Assembly: GCA_035547055.1 (NCBI GenBank)
Contig: DASZVN010000196.1
Location: forward strand, 1 to 7,327
Source: DASZVN01 sp035547055
GTDB lineage: Bacteria; Pseudomonadota; Alphaproteobacteria; Rhizobiales; Methylopilaceae
Direction: 5' to 3'
Length of the DNA stretch: 7,327 nt
Shown here piece by piece: positions 1-6,430 of the stretch (the stretch's first letter is position 1; each line of letters opens with the position of its first letter). The translations under genes and the position numbers were made by a program. Below the pieces are notes generated by a model. That model did not search any database, had not been told where the DNA came from, and was given only the letters and a program-made list of their open reading frames with translations.

Positions 1-1099
1 TCTCCAGCGCGGCGATGACGGCGCCGCCCATCTCGGCGGTCGAGATGCTGTTCTGGCCCGGCGCCGCGATGTCGGCGGTGCGGAGGCCGTCGTCGAGCAC
101 CTTGCCGATGGCGCGATCGAGCGCTGAAGCGAGGTCGGGCAGGCCGAGCGAGTATTTCAGCGCCATGCCGAAGCTCGCCATCATCGCGATCGGGTTGGCG
201 AGGCCGCGGCCGGCGATGTCGGGCGCCGAGCCGTGGACCGGCTCGTAGAGCGCCTTGCGCTTGCCGGTCTTGGGGTCCTCGGCGCCGAGCGAGGCCGAGG
301 GCAGCATGCCGAGCGAGCCGGTGAGCTGGGCGGCGATGTCCGACAGCACGTCGCCGAACAGGTTGTCGGTGACGAGGACGTCGTACTGCTTCGGCCGGCG
401 CACGAGCTGCATCGCACAATTGTCGGCCAGCACGTGCTCCAGCGCGATGTCGGGATAGCTCTCCTTGTGGACGCGGGTGACGACCTGGTTCCACAGGACG
501 CCGGTCTTCATCACGTTGCGCTTCTCGGCCGAGGCCAGCCTCCTGCCGCGCACCTTGGCGAGGTCGAAGGCGACCCGGGCGATGCGCTCGATCTCGCCCT
601 CGCTGTAGACCTGGGTGTCGACGGCGCGCTTCGTGCCGTCCTCGAGCGTGACGATCTCCTTGGGCTCGCCGAAATAGACGCCGCCGGTCAGCTCGCGGAC
701 GATCAGGATGTCGAGCCCCTCGACGAACTCGCGCTTCAGCGAGGAGGCATCGGCCAGCGCCGGGTAGCAGATCGCCGGGCGGAGATTGGCGAACAGGCCG
801 AGGTCCTTGCGGAGGCGCAAGAGGCCGGCCTCGGGCCGCTTGTCGTAGGGCACCGCGTCCCATTTGGGGCCGCCGACGGCGCCGAAGATCACGGCATCGG
901 CCGCCTGGGCGCGGTCCATGTCGGCGTTCGAGATCGCAACGCCGTGGGCGTCATAGGCCGAGCCGCCGACCAGCCCCTGCTCGATCGCGAAGCTCGCGAC
1001 GCCCCGCTTCTCCAGCCAGCCGACGAGGCGCCTGACCTCGCCCATCACCTCCGGGCCGATGCCGTCGCCGGGCAGCATGAAGAGCTTGTGGGTAGGCAT
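1..1099 (-). CDS. leuB: 3-isopropylmalate dehydrogenase (3' end cut by window edge)
   Basis: LeuB catalyses the NAD-dependent oxidative decarboxylation of 3-isopropylmalate to 2-oxoisocaproate in cytoplasmic leucine biosynthesis. The visible 366 residues begin MPTHKLFMLPGDGIGPEV, the usual N-terminus of the isocitrate/isopropylmalate dehydrogenase family. Further landmarks are the substrate arginine segment RLRKDLGLFANLRP (about residues 91-104), VRELTGGVYFGEP with the active-site tyrosine (about 132-144), the catalytic lysine in MKTGVLW (K198), the metal-binding aspartates in the family signature TDNLFGDVLSD (about 241-251), and the NAD-binding HGSAPDIAGRGLANP (from about 288). Family members are about 355-370 residues, so only a few residues and the stop are missing beyond position 1. 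The ATG at 1097-1099 is preceded by GAGGT five bases away, which supports this start. The gene is co-directional with the DUF1232 gene upstream but separated from it by 174 bp containing a palindrome, so it probably has its own promoter. Identification is very secure. Confidence 0.97.
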   Translation of the reverse strand, partial: MPTHKLFMLPGDGIGPEVMGEVRRLVGWLEKRGVASFAIEQGLVGGSAYDAHGVAISNADMDRAQAADAVIFGAVGGPKWDAVPYDKRPEAGLLRLRKDLGLFANLRPAICYPALADASSLKREFVEGLDILIVRELTGGVYFGEPKEIVTLEDGTKRAVDTQVYSEGEIERIARVAFDLAKVRGRRLASAEKRNVMKTGVLWNQVVTRVHKESYPDIALEHVLADNCAMQLVRRPKQYDVLVTDNLFGDVLSDIAAQLTGSLGMLPSASLGAEDPKTGKRKALYEPVHGSAPDIAGRGLANPIAMMASFGMALKYSLGLPDLASALDRAIGKVLDDGLRTADIAAPGQNSISTAEMGGAVIAALE

Positions 1100-1134
1100 C
1101 GGGGACCTCGCGGCGGGGGGATTTTCGCGGGCGA

Positions 1135-1163
1135 GGTCTAGGGGGTCGGCCGAGCGGGTGCAA
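1135..1163 (-). promoter_or_regulatory. candidate sigma-70-type promoter of leuB
   Basis: On the minus strand, TTGCAC (1158-1163) is followed after exactly 17 bases by TAGACC (1135-1140). The -35-like box keeps the TTG core and the -10-like box is a weak match. It lies 36 bp upstream of the leuB ATG, between the palindrome and the gene, where a leuB promoter is expected. The assignment rests on spacing and position only. Such matches arise by chance, so confidence is low. Confidence 0.3.
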
Positions 1164-1174
1164 GGGCCGCGGCC

Positions 1175-1265
1175 GTCATTGCGAGGAGCGCAAGCGACGA
1201 AGCAATCCAGGAGTTCCGGGCGCCGCGCTCGCGGCCCTGGATTGCTTCGCTTCGCTCGCAATGAC
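1175..1265. repeat. interspersed palindromic repeat, type A ('VIASEAKQS' family)
   Basis: Two arms form a long imperfect inverted repeat. The outer 11-bp stem pairs 1175-1185 (GTCATTGCGAG) with 1255-1265, and the inner 13-bp stem pairs 1198-1210 (CGAAGCAATCCAG) with 1237-1249. The stems are separated by an asymmetric internal loop of 12 versus 5 bases and capped by a 26-base loop. Elements with this terminal GTCATTGCGAG...CAATCCAG pattern are recurrent in Bradyrhizobium/Rhodopseudomonas-type genomes and are often mis-annotated as short proteins. It starts eight bases past the stop of the DUF1232 gene and precedes leuB, so it could end or attenuate the upstream minus-strand transcript. No T-tract follows on either strand, so a classical intrinsic terminator is not indicated. 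Confidence 0.88.
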
Positions 1266-1273
1266 GAGGGAGT

Positions 1274-1651
1274 TTACGTCCGCAGCCGCTCCAGGGCGGC
1301 CTTGGCGGCGTCGCGGTGGCGGTCGGTGATGTGGCGGGAGACCATCGCCAGCGCCGCGGCGATGACGCCGGCGTCGTCGGTGAAGCCCACCACCGGCAGG
1401 ACGTCCGGGATCGCGTCGGCCGGGAGGATGAAATAGGCCAGCGCGCCGATCAAGACCGCGCGCACCTTGGTCGGCGTGTCGCGGTCGAGCACGCAGTAAT
1501 AGGCGGCGACCACGTCCTCGGCGAAGGGGACGCGGCTCGCCACGCGGCGGAGCTTGGGCCACAGCTCGGCCCGGATGCGCTCGAAGCGGCTCTTCTCGCC
1601 CGGCGGCAGGTCGGCGAAGAGGTCGTCGGCGGCAGCGGTGCGCTCGGTCAT
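1274..1651 (-). CDS. DUF1232 / YkvA-family small membrane-associated protein
   Basis: This 125-residue protein carries the DUF1232 (YkvA) core at residues 71-97: LAYFILPADAIPDVLP followed by VVGFTDD. That is the family pattern of a hydrophobic segment, a P-x-D-x-I-P-D turn, then G-x-x-D-D. The segment from about 62 to 83 is hydrophobic enough to sit in or on the membrane. The rest is charged and helical, with an RxR-rich N-terminal half (residues 20-40) and a basic C-terminal helix. The family has no established biochemical activity, so no function is assigned. The chosen ATG (1649-1651) begins MTERTAAADDLF. Longer in-frame starts exist upstream, but they would run into thpR with low-complexity sequence. 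No good Shine-Dalgarno is visible (upstream is pyrimidine-rich TTTCTCCCC), so the start is somewhat uncertain. It lies 91 bp downstream of thpR on the same strand and may be its operon partner. Confidence 0.88.
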   Translation of the reverse strand: MTERTAAADDLFADLPPGEKSRFERIRAELWPKLRRVASRVPFAEDVVAAYYCVLDRDTPTKVRAVLIGALAYFILPADAIPDVLPVVGFTDDAGVIAAALAMVSRHITDRHRDAAKAALERLRT

Positions 1652-1742
1652 GGGGAGAAAGATCGGGATCGGCAATCCGCCGCACAAGTGGTGAACGGTG
1701 AACGGAGCGCATACGCACGGCTGCATCCCCGCCGCCCGCGGT

Positions 1743-2282
1743 TCACTGGCTCCGCAACGGATAGGCCGCCTCGACCACATAGGGCCCGCCGCCCACCGAG
1801 GCGCGTGAGGAGAACAGCACGAAGCGGCTCGCCTCGAACGTCCGGCGGGCCGTCACCGGGCGGGCGGCGAGCCAGTCGGCGGCGTCGCGCGGCGGGGTGC
1901 GGCGGAGCCGGGCCAGCGTCACGTGCGGGGTGAATTTGCGCGATTCCGGCGGCACGCCGGCGCGGCGGATCAGCCGCTCGTGCTCGGCCTGGAGCTCGCG
2001 GAGCTCCGCGGTCGGCTTGACCTTGGCGATCAAGGCGCGCGGCCTGTCGCCCCCGAACGCGTCGTAGCCGTCGAGCGTGACGGTGAGCGGCGGCCGGCGG
2101 ACGCCGTCGAGCGCGTTGGCGATCTCGTGGGCGAGGTCGGCGTCGATGTCGCCGATGAAGCGCAGGGTGATGTGGTAGTCCGCGGCGTCGATCCAGCGCG
2201 CGCCGGCGAGGCCGCCCTGCGCCAGCGCGAGGTCGCGGGCGATGTCGTCGGGGATTTCCAGGGCGGTGAAGAGGCGGGGCAC
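1743..2282 (-). CDS. thpR: RNA 2',3'-cyclic phosphodiesterase (2H phosphoesterase, LigT/ThpR family)
   Basis: ThpR belongs to the 2H phosphoesterases, which open 2',3'-cyclic phosphates on RNA. Bacterial members were first described as 2'-5' RNA ligases active on tRNA halves in vitro, and the physiological substrate is generally unclear. The two defining H-x-T-L motifs are both present, HITL at residues 37-40 and HVTL at 120-123, in a 179-residue protein of normal family length. The N-terminus RLFTALEIP and the RFIGD that follows the first motif are also typical. Translation starts at a GTG (2280-2282), supported by GGAG seven bases upstream (2290-2293). The tesA stop lies only 19 bp upstream on the same strand, so the two are probably cotranscribed and the thpR ribosome-binding site sits in that short gap. 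The product is expected to be cytoplasmic. Both catalytic motifs are intact and nothing suggests decay. Confidence 0.95.
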   Translation of the reverse strand: MPRLFTALEIPDDIARDLALAQGGLAGARWIDAADYHITLRFIGDIDADLAHEIANALDGVRRPPLTVTLDGYDAFGGDRPRALIAKVKPTAELRELQAEHERLIRRAGVPPESRKFTPHVTLARLRRTPPRDAADWLAARPVTARRTFEASRFVLFSSRASVGGGPYVVEAAYPLRSQ

Positions 2283-2301
2283 GCTCGCGCTCCGGTTCGG
2301 C

Positions 2302-2961
2302 TCAGGACGGCCGCCGCGCGGCCGGCGCGACCTTTTCCAGGAAGCGCTCCACCGTCGGCAGCATCCGCTCCACGATGATCTTCACGCCCGCCGGGTTGGG
2401 ATGCATGAGGTCCGCCTGGTTCAGCGTCGCGTCGGTCGCGACGCCGTCGAGAAAGAACGGGTAGAGCATGGCACGGTGGGCCGTGGCCAGGGCCGGGAAG
2501 ATGGCGTCGAAGGCCCGGTCGTAGCCGGCGCCGAGATTGCGCGGCGCTTTCATGCCGGCGATCAGGGCGGGGATGCGGCGGGCGCCGAGCCGGCCGAGCA
2601 GGCGGTCGAGCGCCGCCTTCGTCAGCGCCGGATCGAGGCCGCGGAGCGCGTCGTTGGCGCCGAGCTCGACGATGACGCCGGCGGTGCCGTCCGGCACCGA
2701 CCAGTCGACCCTGGCGGCGCCGTCGCTCGCGGTGTCGCCCGAAACGCCGGCGTTCGCGACCGTCACGTCCCAGCCTTTGGCGCGGAGCGCCGCCTGCAAT
2801 ACGGCCGGGAAATCGGTGCCGGGTGGCAGGCCGAAGCCGGCGGTCAGGCTGTCGCCGAGCGCGACGACGGTGGCCGGCGCGGCCACCGCCGGTCCCGCGA
2901 ACGCAAGCGCCGCCGCCACGGCGGCAAGCGCGAGGCGGCGGAAGCGCAACTGGCGGGCCAT
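2302..2961 (-). CDS. tesA: secreted GDSL/SGNH esterase (arylesterase / TesA-type lysophospholipase-thioesterase)
   Basis: This 219-residue protein is an SGNH-hydrolase of the TesA group, which hydrolyses acyl esters and thioesters in the periplasm. The N-terminus is a clear signal peptide: basic RQLRFRR, hydrophobic LALAAVAAALAFA, then a likely cut after AVAA near residue 28. The catalytic blocks appear in order: GDSLTAGFGL with nucleophile S38, NAGVSGDT with oxyanion-hole G75, LGANDALRG with N103, and ADLMHPNPAG with D184 and H187. All key residues are intact. The ATG at 2959-2961 is preceded by GGGAGAGGAG (2965-2974), a strong ribosome-binding site. The gene diverges from the ABC ATPase gene across 69 bp and is followed by thpR after 19 bp. 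The divergent pairing with an ABC/FtsX exporter matches E. coli tesA-ybbA-ybbP and suggests a shared envelope role. Exact substrate (aryl ester, lysophospholipid, acyl thioester) cannot be read from sequence. Confidence 0.95.
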   Translation of the reverse strand: MARQLRFRRLALAAVAAALAFAGPAVAAPATVVALGDSLTAGFGLPPGTDFPAVLQAALRAKGWDVTVANAGVSGDTASDGAARVDWSVPDGTAGVIVELGANDALRGLDPALTKAALDRLLGRLGARRIPALIAGMKAPRNLGAGYDRAFDAIFPALATAHRAMLYPFFLDGVATDATLNQADLMHPNPAGVKIIVERMLPTVERFLEKVAPAARRPS

Positions 2962-3030
2962 CGGCTCCTCTCCCATATTCACGCGGCTTCCCGTCATTGC
3001 CGAACGCGGAACGCATCCCGGACGTGTGGC
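2962..3030. promoter_or_regulatory. divergent tesA / ybbA promoter region
   Basis: These 69 bp must hold the start signals for both divergent genes unless transcription begins elsewhere. The tesA side contains the strong purine-rich ribosome-binding site (2965-2974). The ybbA side has no good Shine-Dalgarno. I cannot pick a convincing -35/-10 pair for either direction. The right half (2991-3021) resembles one arm of the type A palindrome and is listed separately. Confidence 0.45.
2991..3021. repeat. possible degenerate half-copy of the type A palindromic repeat
   Basis: CCGTCATTGC at 2991-3000 is identical over ten bases to the outer end of the type A palindrome (1173-1182). With gaps, the following CGAACGCGGAACGCATCCCGG can be aligned to the AGCGAAGCAATCC half of that element. 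There is no matching second arm. It could be an eroded repeat or a half-element left after insertion into the tesA-ybbA promoter, or simply a chance ten-base match in GC-rich DNA. Confidence 0.35.
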
Positions 3031-3726
3031 ATGGCGGCGATCGAGCTCGACAGCGTCAATCTCAGTCTCGGCCGCGGCGCGGCCCGGGTCCATATCCTGA
3101 AGGACGTCTCGCTCGCCATCGGCCGCGGCGAGCGGGTGGGGCTGGTCGGGCCGTCGGGCTCGGGCAAATCGACGCTGCTCATGGTCATCGCCGGCCTGGA
3201 GCGGGCCGATTCCGGCCGCATCGCGGTGCTCGGCGCGGACCTGGCGGCTCTCGGCGAGGATGCGCTGGCGCGCTTCCGCGGCCGCCATGTCGGCGTCGTG
3301 TTCCAATCCTTCCACCTGATCCCGACCATGACGGCGCTGGAGAACGTCGCCGTGCCGCTGGAGCTCGCCGGCACCGGCGACGCCTTTGCCCGCGCCGCGG
3401 AGGAACTCGCGGCCGTCGGCCTCGACGGCCGCGCGCGGCATTATCCGGCGGAGCTGTCGGGCGGCGAGCAGCAGCGCGTCGCCCTGGCGCGGGCGCTGGC
3501 GCCGCGGCCCGAGATCCTGATCGCCGACGAGCCGACCGGCAATCTTGACGAGGACACCGGCCGCGAGGTGGCGCGCCTGATCTTCGCCCGCACCGCCGAG
3601 CACGGCGCGACGCTGGTGCTGGTGACCCACGACGCAACCCTGGCCGGGCGCTGTGACCGCACGATCGCGATGCGCTCGGGCCGCGTCATCGAAGGCACCG
3701 CCGCGGTGACGGTGGCGCGGAGATGA
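3031..3726 (+). CDS. ybbA: ABC transporter ATP-binding protein (YbbA / LolD-MacB-like)
   Basis: This complete 231-residue ATPase powers an FtsX-type (MacB-fold, type VII) ABC system. Walker A is GPSGSGKST at residues 40-48. The Q-loop region VVFQSFHLIPTMTALENV (Q92) is the form typical of the LolD/MacB/YbbA group. The signature LSGGEQQRV is at 142-150, Walker B ILIADEP at 162-168 with catalytic E167, the D-loop at GNLDE and the switch histidine H200 in VTHD. All nucleotide-handling residues are intact. The ATG at 3031-3033 gives the normal MAAIELDSVNLS start of the fold, and upstream in-frame sequence is not protein-like. The Shine-Dalgarno is weak. Divergent tesA upstream and the large permease downstream identify it as the YbbA counterpart rather than LolD or FtsE. 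The transported or extracted substrate is not known from sequence, but a hydrophobic or lipid-like one is likely. Confidence 0.95.
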   Translation: MAAIELDSVNLSLGRGAARVHILKDVSLAIGRGERVGLVGPSGSGKSTLLMVIAGLERADSGRIAVLGADLAALGEDALARFRGRHVGVVFQSFHLIPTMTALENVAVPLELAGTGDAFARAAEELAAVGLDGRARHYPAELSGGEQQRVALARALAPRPEILIADEPTGNLDEDTGREVARLIFARTAEHGATLVLVTHDATLAGRCDRTIAMRSGRVIEGTAAVTVARR

Positions 3727-3745
3727 TGTTCGATCGCGACCCCCG

Positions 3746-3840
3746 CCGTCATGGCCGGGCTCGTCCCGGCCGTCCACGACTGCCTGTCGACCGCAGTGCC
3801 ATGAACTCGTGGATGCCCGGACCGGGTCCGGGCATGACGG
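3746..3840. repeat. branched palindromic repeat, type B, copy 1 ('MAGLVPAIH' family)
   Basis: The element is a nested palindrome. Outer ends CCGTCATG (3746-3753) and CATGACGG (3833-3840) pair. Inside are two self-contained hairpins: GGCCGGG-ctcgt-CCCGGCC just after the left end, and GCCCGGA-ccggg-TCCGGGC just before the right end. Between them TCCACGA (3772-3778) pairs with TCGTGGA (3807-3813), enclosing a variable 28-base loop. Folded, this makes a cloverleaf-like structure. It fills most of the 118-bp gap between the ATPase and permease genes. A second copy lies at 6431-6524 in the same orientation. Repeats of this kind are widespread in Hyphomicrobiales intergenic DNA. As RNA it would place strong structure directly ahead of the permease start. 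Confidence 0.88.
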
Positions 3841-3844
3841 CTCA

Positions 3845-6412
3845 ATGCCCTGGATTACAGGCGTGAGACCGATTTCCACTCTCGCCCTCTCCGTGAGGCT
3901 GGCGCTGCGCGAGCTGCGCGGAGGGCTTCGCGGCTTCGTCGTGTTCATCGCCTGCCTTGCGCTCGGCGTCGCCGCGATCGGCGGCATCGGCTCGGTCGCG
4001 AGCGGGCTCGGCCAGGGCCTCGCGCGGCAATCGCGGGCGATCCTCGGCGGCGATCTCGACTTCGCCATGGTCGGCCGCGCGGCGACCGCGGCGGAGCGGG
4101 ACTATCTCGCCGGGCTCGGCCGCGTCGCGGCGGTGGCCTCGCTCCGCGCCATGGCGCGCGACGCCAAGGGCGATGCCGCCCTGGTCGAGGCCAAGGCGGT
4201 GGACAATGCCTATCCTCTCGCCGGCGCGCTCGGCACCGATCCGGCAGGACACCTCCCGGCCCTTCTCGGCGAACGGGACGGCGTCTTCGGGGCGGTCGCC
4301 GATCCGGGCCTCCTGGCGCGGCTCGGCATCGAGGCCGGCGACCGCATCACGGTCGGCGCCGCCGATTTCGTCATCCGCGCGCCCCTGACCCACGAGCCCG
4401 ACGCCCTCTCCGCCGGCTTCGGCTTCGGCCCGCGGCTCCTGATCTCGCAGGCGGGCCTCGCCGCCACCGGCCTCATCCAGCCCGGCAGCCTGGTGCGCTG
4501 GAGTTTTCGCGTGGCGCTGCCGGACGGCACGAGCAGCGCGGCGACCAGGGCCGCGGCCGATGCCGCCCGCGCGCGGTTCCCAGACGCCGGGTGGCGCATC
4601 CGCACCCGCGACCAGGCCTCGCAGCAGATCGAGGGCGACGTCCGCCGCTTCACCCAGTTCCTGGCCATCGTGGCGCTGACGGCGCTGGTGGTCGGCGGGG
4701 TCGGCGTCGCCAACGCGGTCGCGGGCTTCGTCGAGCGGCGGCGCGAGGCCATCGCGGTGCTGAAATGCCTCGGCGCCACCGGCGGCCGGGTGTTCTCGAT
4801 CTACCTGCTCCAGGTCGTGGCGCTCGCGCTCGTCGGCATCGCGATCGGCCTTGCGATCGGCGCCGCCCTGCCCTTCGCGCTGGCCGGCGCCTTCGCCGCG
4901 ATGGTGCCGATCCCCTTCGTCGCCGCAATCGAGCCCGGCGCACTGCTGCTCGCCGCCGGCTACGGCCTCCTGGTGGCGCTGGCCTTCGCGCTGTGGCCGC
5001 TCGGCCGGGCGCATGACATGCCGGTCGCGGCGCTGTTCCGCGACGCCGTCGCCGACGGCCCGCGGCGGCCGCGCTGGCGCTACCGGCTGATGACCGGCGG
5101 CGCCATCGCCGCGGTCGCGGCCCTCGCCGTCCTGACCGCCGCCGACCGCGTGGTAGCCATCCTGTTCCTGGCCGCGGCGGCGGCCACCTTTCTCCTGCTC
5201 CGCGGCGTCGCGCTCGCGCTGATGGCGCTAGCGAGGCGGGTGCCGCGGCCGCGCCACGCGCTGCTCCGCCTCGCGCTCGCGAACATCCATCGGCCCGGCG
5301 CGCTGACGCCGTCGGTCGTGCTGTCGCTCGGCCTCGGCCTGACGCTCCTCGTGGCGCTGGCGCTGATCGACCGCTCGATCGGCTGGCAGCTCACCGCCGA
5401 GCTCCCGGCGCGGGCGCCAAGCTTCTTCTTCGTCGACATTCCGCAGGCCGAGATGCCGGCCTTCCGCGCCTTCGTCGCGAAGCAGGCGCCGGGCGCGACG
5501 CTCGACGAGGTGCCGATGCTGCGCGGCCGCATCACCGCGCTGAAGGGCGTTCCCGCCGCGCAGTACAAGGCGAGCGGCAACGCCCGGCGCCTGCTTCGCG
5601 GCGACCGCGGCATCACCTTCGCGGCCGCGGTGCCGCAAGGCTCGCGGGTCGTGGCCGGCACCTGGTGGGACGCGCATTATGACGGCCCGCCGCTGGTCTC
5701 GTTCGAGGACCGCCTCGCCCGCGACCTCGGCCTCAAGGTCGGCGACAAGGTGGTGGTCAACGTGCTCGGCCGGCCGGTCGCGGCGACGATCGCCAATCTC
5801 CGCGCGGTCGACTGGCAGACGCTGGGCATCAACTTCTTCATGGTGTTCTCGCCGTCGAGCTTCCGCGGTGCGCCCTACCAGGACCTCGCGACGCTGACGC
5901 TCGCCAAGGGCGCAGGCGACCGCGAGGAATTCGCGATCCTCAGCGCGGTCGCGAAGGCGTTTCCCGGCATCGTCACGGTGCGGGTGAAGGAGGCGCTGGA
6001 GGAGATCGGCACGCTGGTGGCCCGCCTCGCCGTCGGCATGCGGGCGGCGAGCGCGGTGGCGCTCCTCGCGAGTGCACTGGTGCTGGCCGGCGCGCTCGCG
6101 GCGGGGCACCGCCAGCGCCTCTACGACGCGGTGATCCTGAAGACGCTGGGCGCCACCCGGCCGCGGGTGCTGGCCGCCTTCGCGCTCGAATATCTGATGC
6201 TCGGCGCCGCAACCGCGCTGTTCGCCATCGCCGCCGGCGCGCTCGCGGCCTGGGCGATGCTCGCGCTGGTGATGGACGTGCCGTTCCATTTCGACAGCGG
6301 CGCGGTGGCGGTCGCGGCGCTCGGCGCCCTCGCCTTCACGCTCGGCCTCGGCCTCGCCGGCACCTGGCGCCTCGTCGGCGCCAAGCCCGCCCCGGTGCTC
6401 AGGGCGCTTTGA
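3845..6412 (+). CDS. ybbP: ABC transporter permease with two FtsX modules (YbbP-like)
   Basis: This is an 855-residue inner-membrane permease with about ten membrane segments in the YbbP arrangement. There is one helix near 30-54, a large extracytoplasmic domain to about 270, then helices near 272-296, 318-350 and 362-386. A pair follows near 415-462 and one near 488-508, then a second extracytoplasmic domain (about 510-730) and three helices near 735-755, 778-808 and 817-842. Each half carries an FtsX-type coupling segment: RREAIAVLKCLGATGGRVF (299-317) and RLYDAVILKTLGATRPRVL (758-776). Length fits E. coli YbbP (about 800). It partners the ATPase encoded upstream. The start is uncertain: the ATG at 3845 is the first in frame after the repeat, a GTG at 3809 lies within the repeat's right half (pairing stem), and a GTG at 3863 is also possible. 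None has a recognisable Shine-Dalgarno. The reading frame is intact to the TGA. Confidence 0.93.
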   Translation: MPWITGVRPISTLALSVRLALRELRGGLRGFVVFIACLALGVAAIGGIGSVASGLGQGLARQSRAILGGDLDFAMVGRAATAAERDYLAGLGRVAAVASLRAMARDAKGDAALVEAKAVDNAYPLAGALGTDPAGHLPALLGERDGVFGAVADPGLLARLGIEAGDRITVGAADFVIRAPLTHEPDALSAGFGFGPRLLISQAGLAATGLIQPGSLVRWSFRVALPDGTSSAATRAAADAARARFPDAGWRIRTRDQASQQIEGDVRRFTQFLAIVALTALVVGGVGVANAVAGFVERRREAIAVLKCLGATGGRVFSIYLLQVVALALVGIAIGLAIGAALPFALAGAFAAMVPIPFVAAIEPGALLLAAGYGLLVALAFALWPLGRAHDMPVAALFRDAVADGPRRPRWRYRLMTGGAIAAVAALAVLTAADRVVAILFLAAAAATFLLLRGVALALMALARRVPRPRHALLRLALANIHRPGALTPSVVLSLGLGLTLLVALALIDRSIGWQLTAELPARAPSFFFVDIPQAEMPAFRAFVAKQAPGATLDEVPMLRGRITALKGVPAAQYKASGNARRLLRGDRGITFAAAVPQGSRVVAGTWWDAHYDGPPLVSFEDRLARDLGLKVGDKVVVNVLGRPVAATIANLRAVDWQTLGINFFMVFSPSSFRGAPYQDLATLTLAKGAGDREEFAILSAVAKAFPGIVTVRVKEALEEIGTLVARLAVGMRAASAVALLASALVLAGALAAGHRQRLYDAVILKTLGATRPRVLAAFALEYLMLGAATALFAIAAGALAAWAMLALVMDVPFHFDSGAVAVAALGALAFTLGLGLAGTWRLVGAKPAPVLRAL

Positions 6413-6430
6413 TCTGCTGCAATATCCCCC

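Noticed and set aside
233..1141. Long plus-strand open frame of about 300 codons opposite leuB
   Set aside because: It is antisense to an unmistakable leuB, its translation is low-complexity and rich in H, D, R and G with no family motif, and high GC makes stop codons rare in such frames.
1175..1265. Type A palindrome as a CRISPR unit or intrinsic terminator
   Set aside because: There is only one unit with no regularly spaced repeats or spacers, and no T-tract follows the stem on either strand.
1690..1703. Tandem GGTGAAC repeat (GTTC direct repeats on the minus strand) resembling an alphaproteobacterial LexA box
   Set aside because: The LexA consensus in this class is GTTC-N7-GTTC; here the spacing is three bases. 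A similar GAAC-N3-GAAC at 3002-3012 also fails the spacing, and neither sits by an SOS gene.
1652..1780. N-terminal extension of the DUF1232 protein (start near 1780)
   Set aside because: It would overlap the end of thpR by 38 bases, adds cysteine/proline-rich non-conserved sequence, and the family core is complete from the ATG at 1651.
2302..4068. Minus-strand open frame of 588 codons suggesting a much longer tesA product
   Set aside because: Sequence upstream of the signal peptide at 2961 is antisense to the ABC ATPase gene and the type B repeat and is not protein-like. The strong ribosome-binding site and signal peptide fix the start at 2961.
3842..5228. Long antisense open frames within the permease gene
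   Set aside because: They overlap a permease with clear membrane helices and FtsX motifs, and their translations are compositional shadows without recognisable domains.
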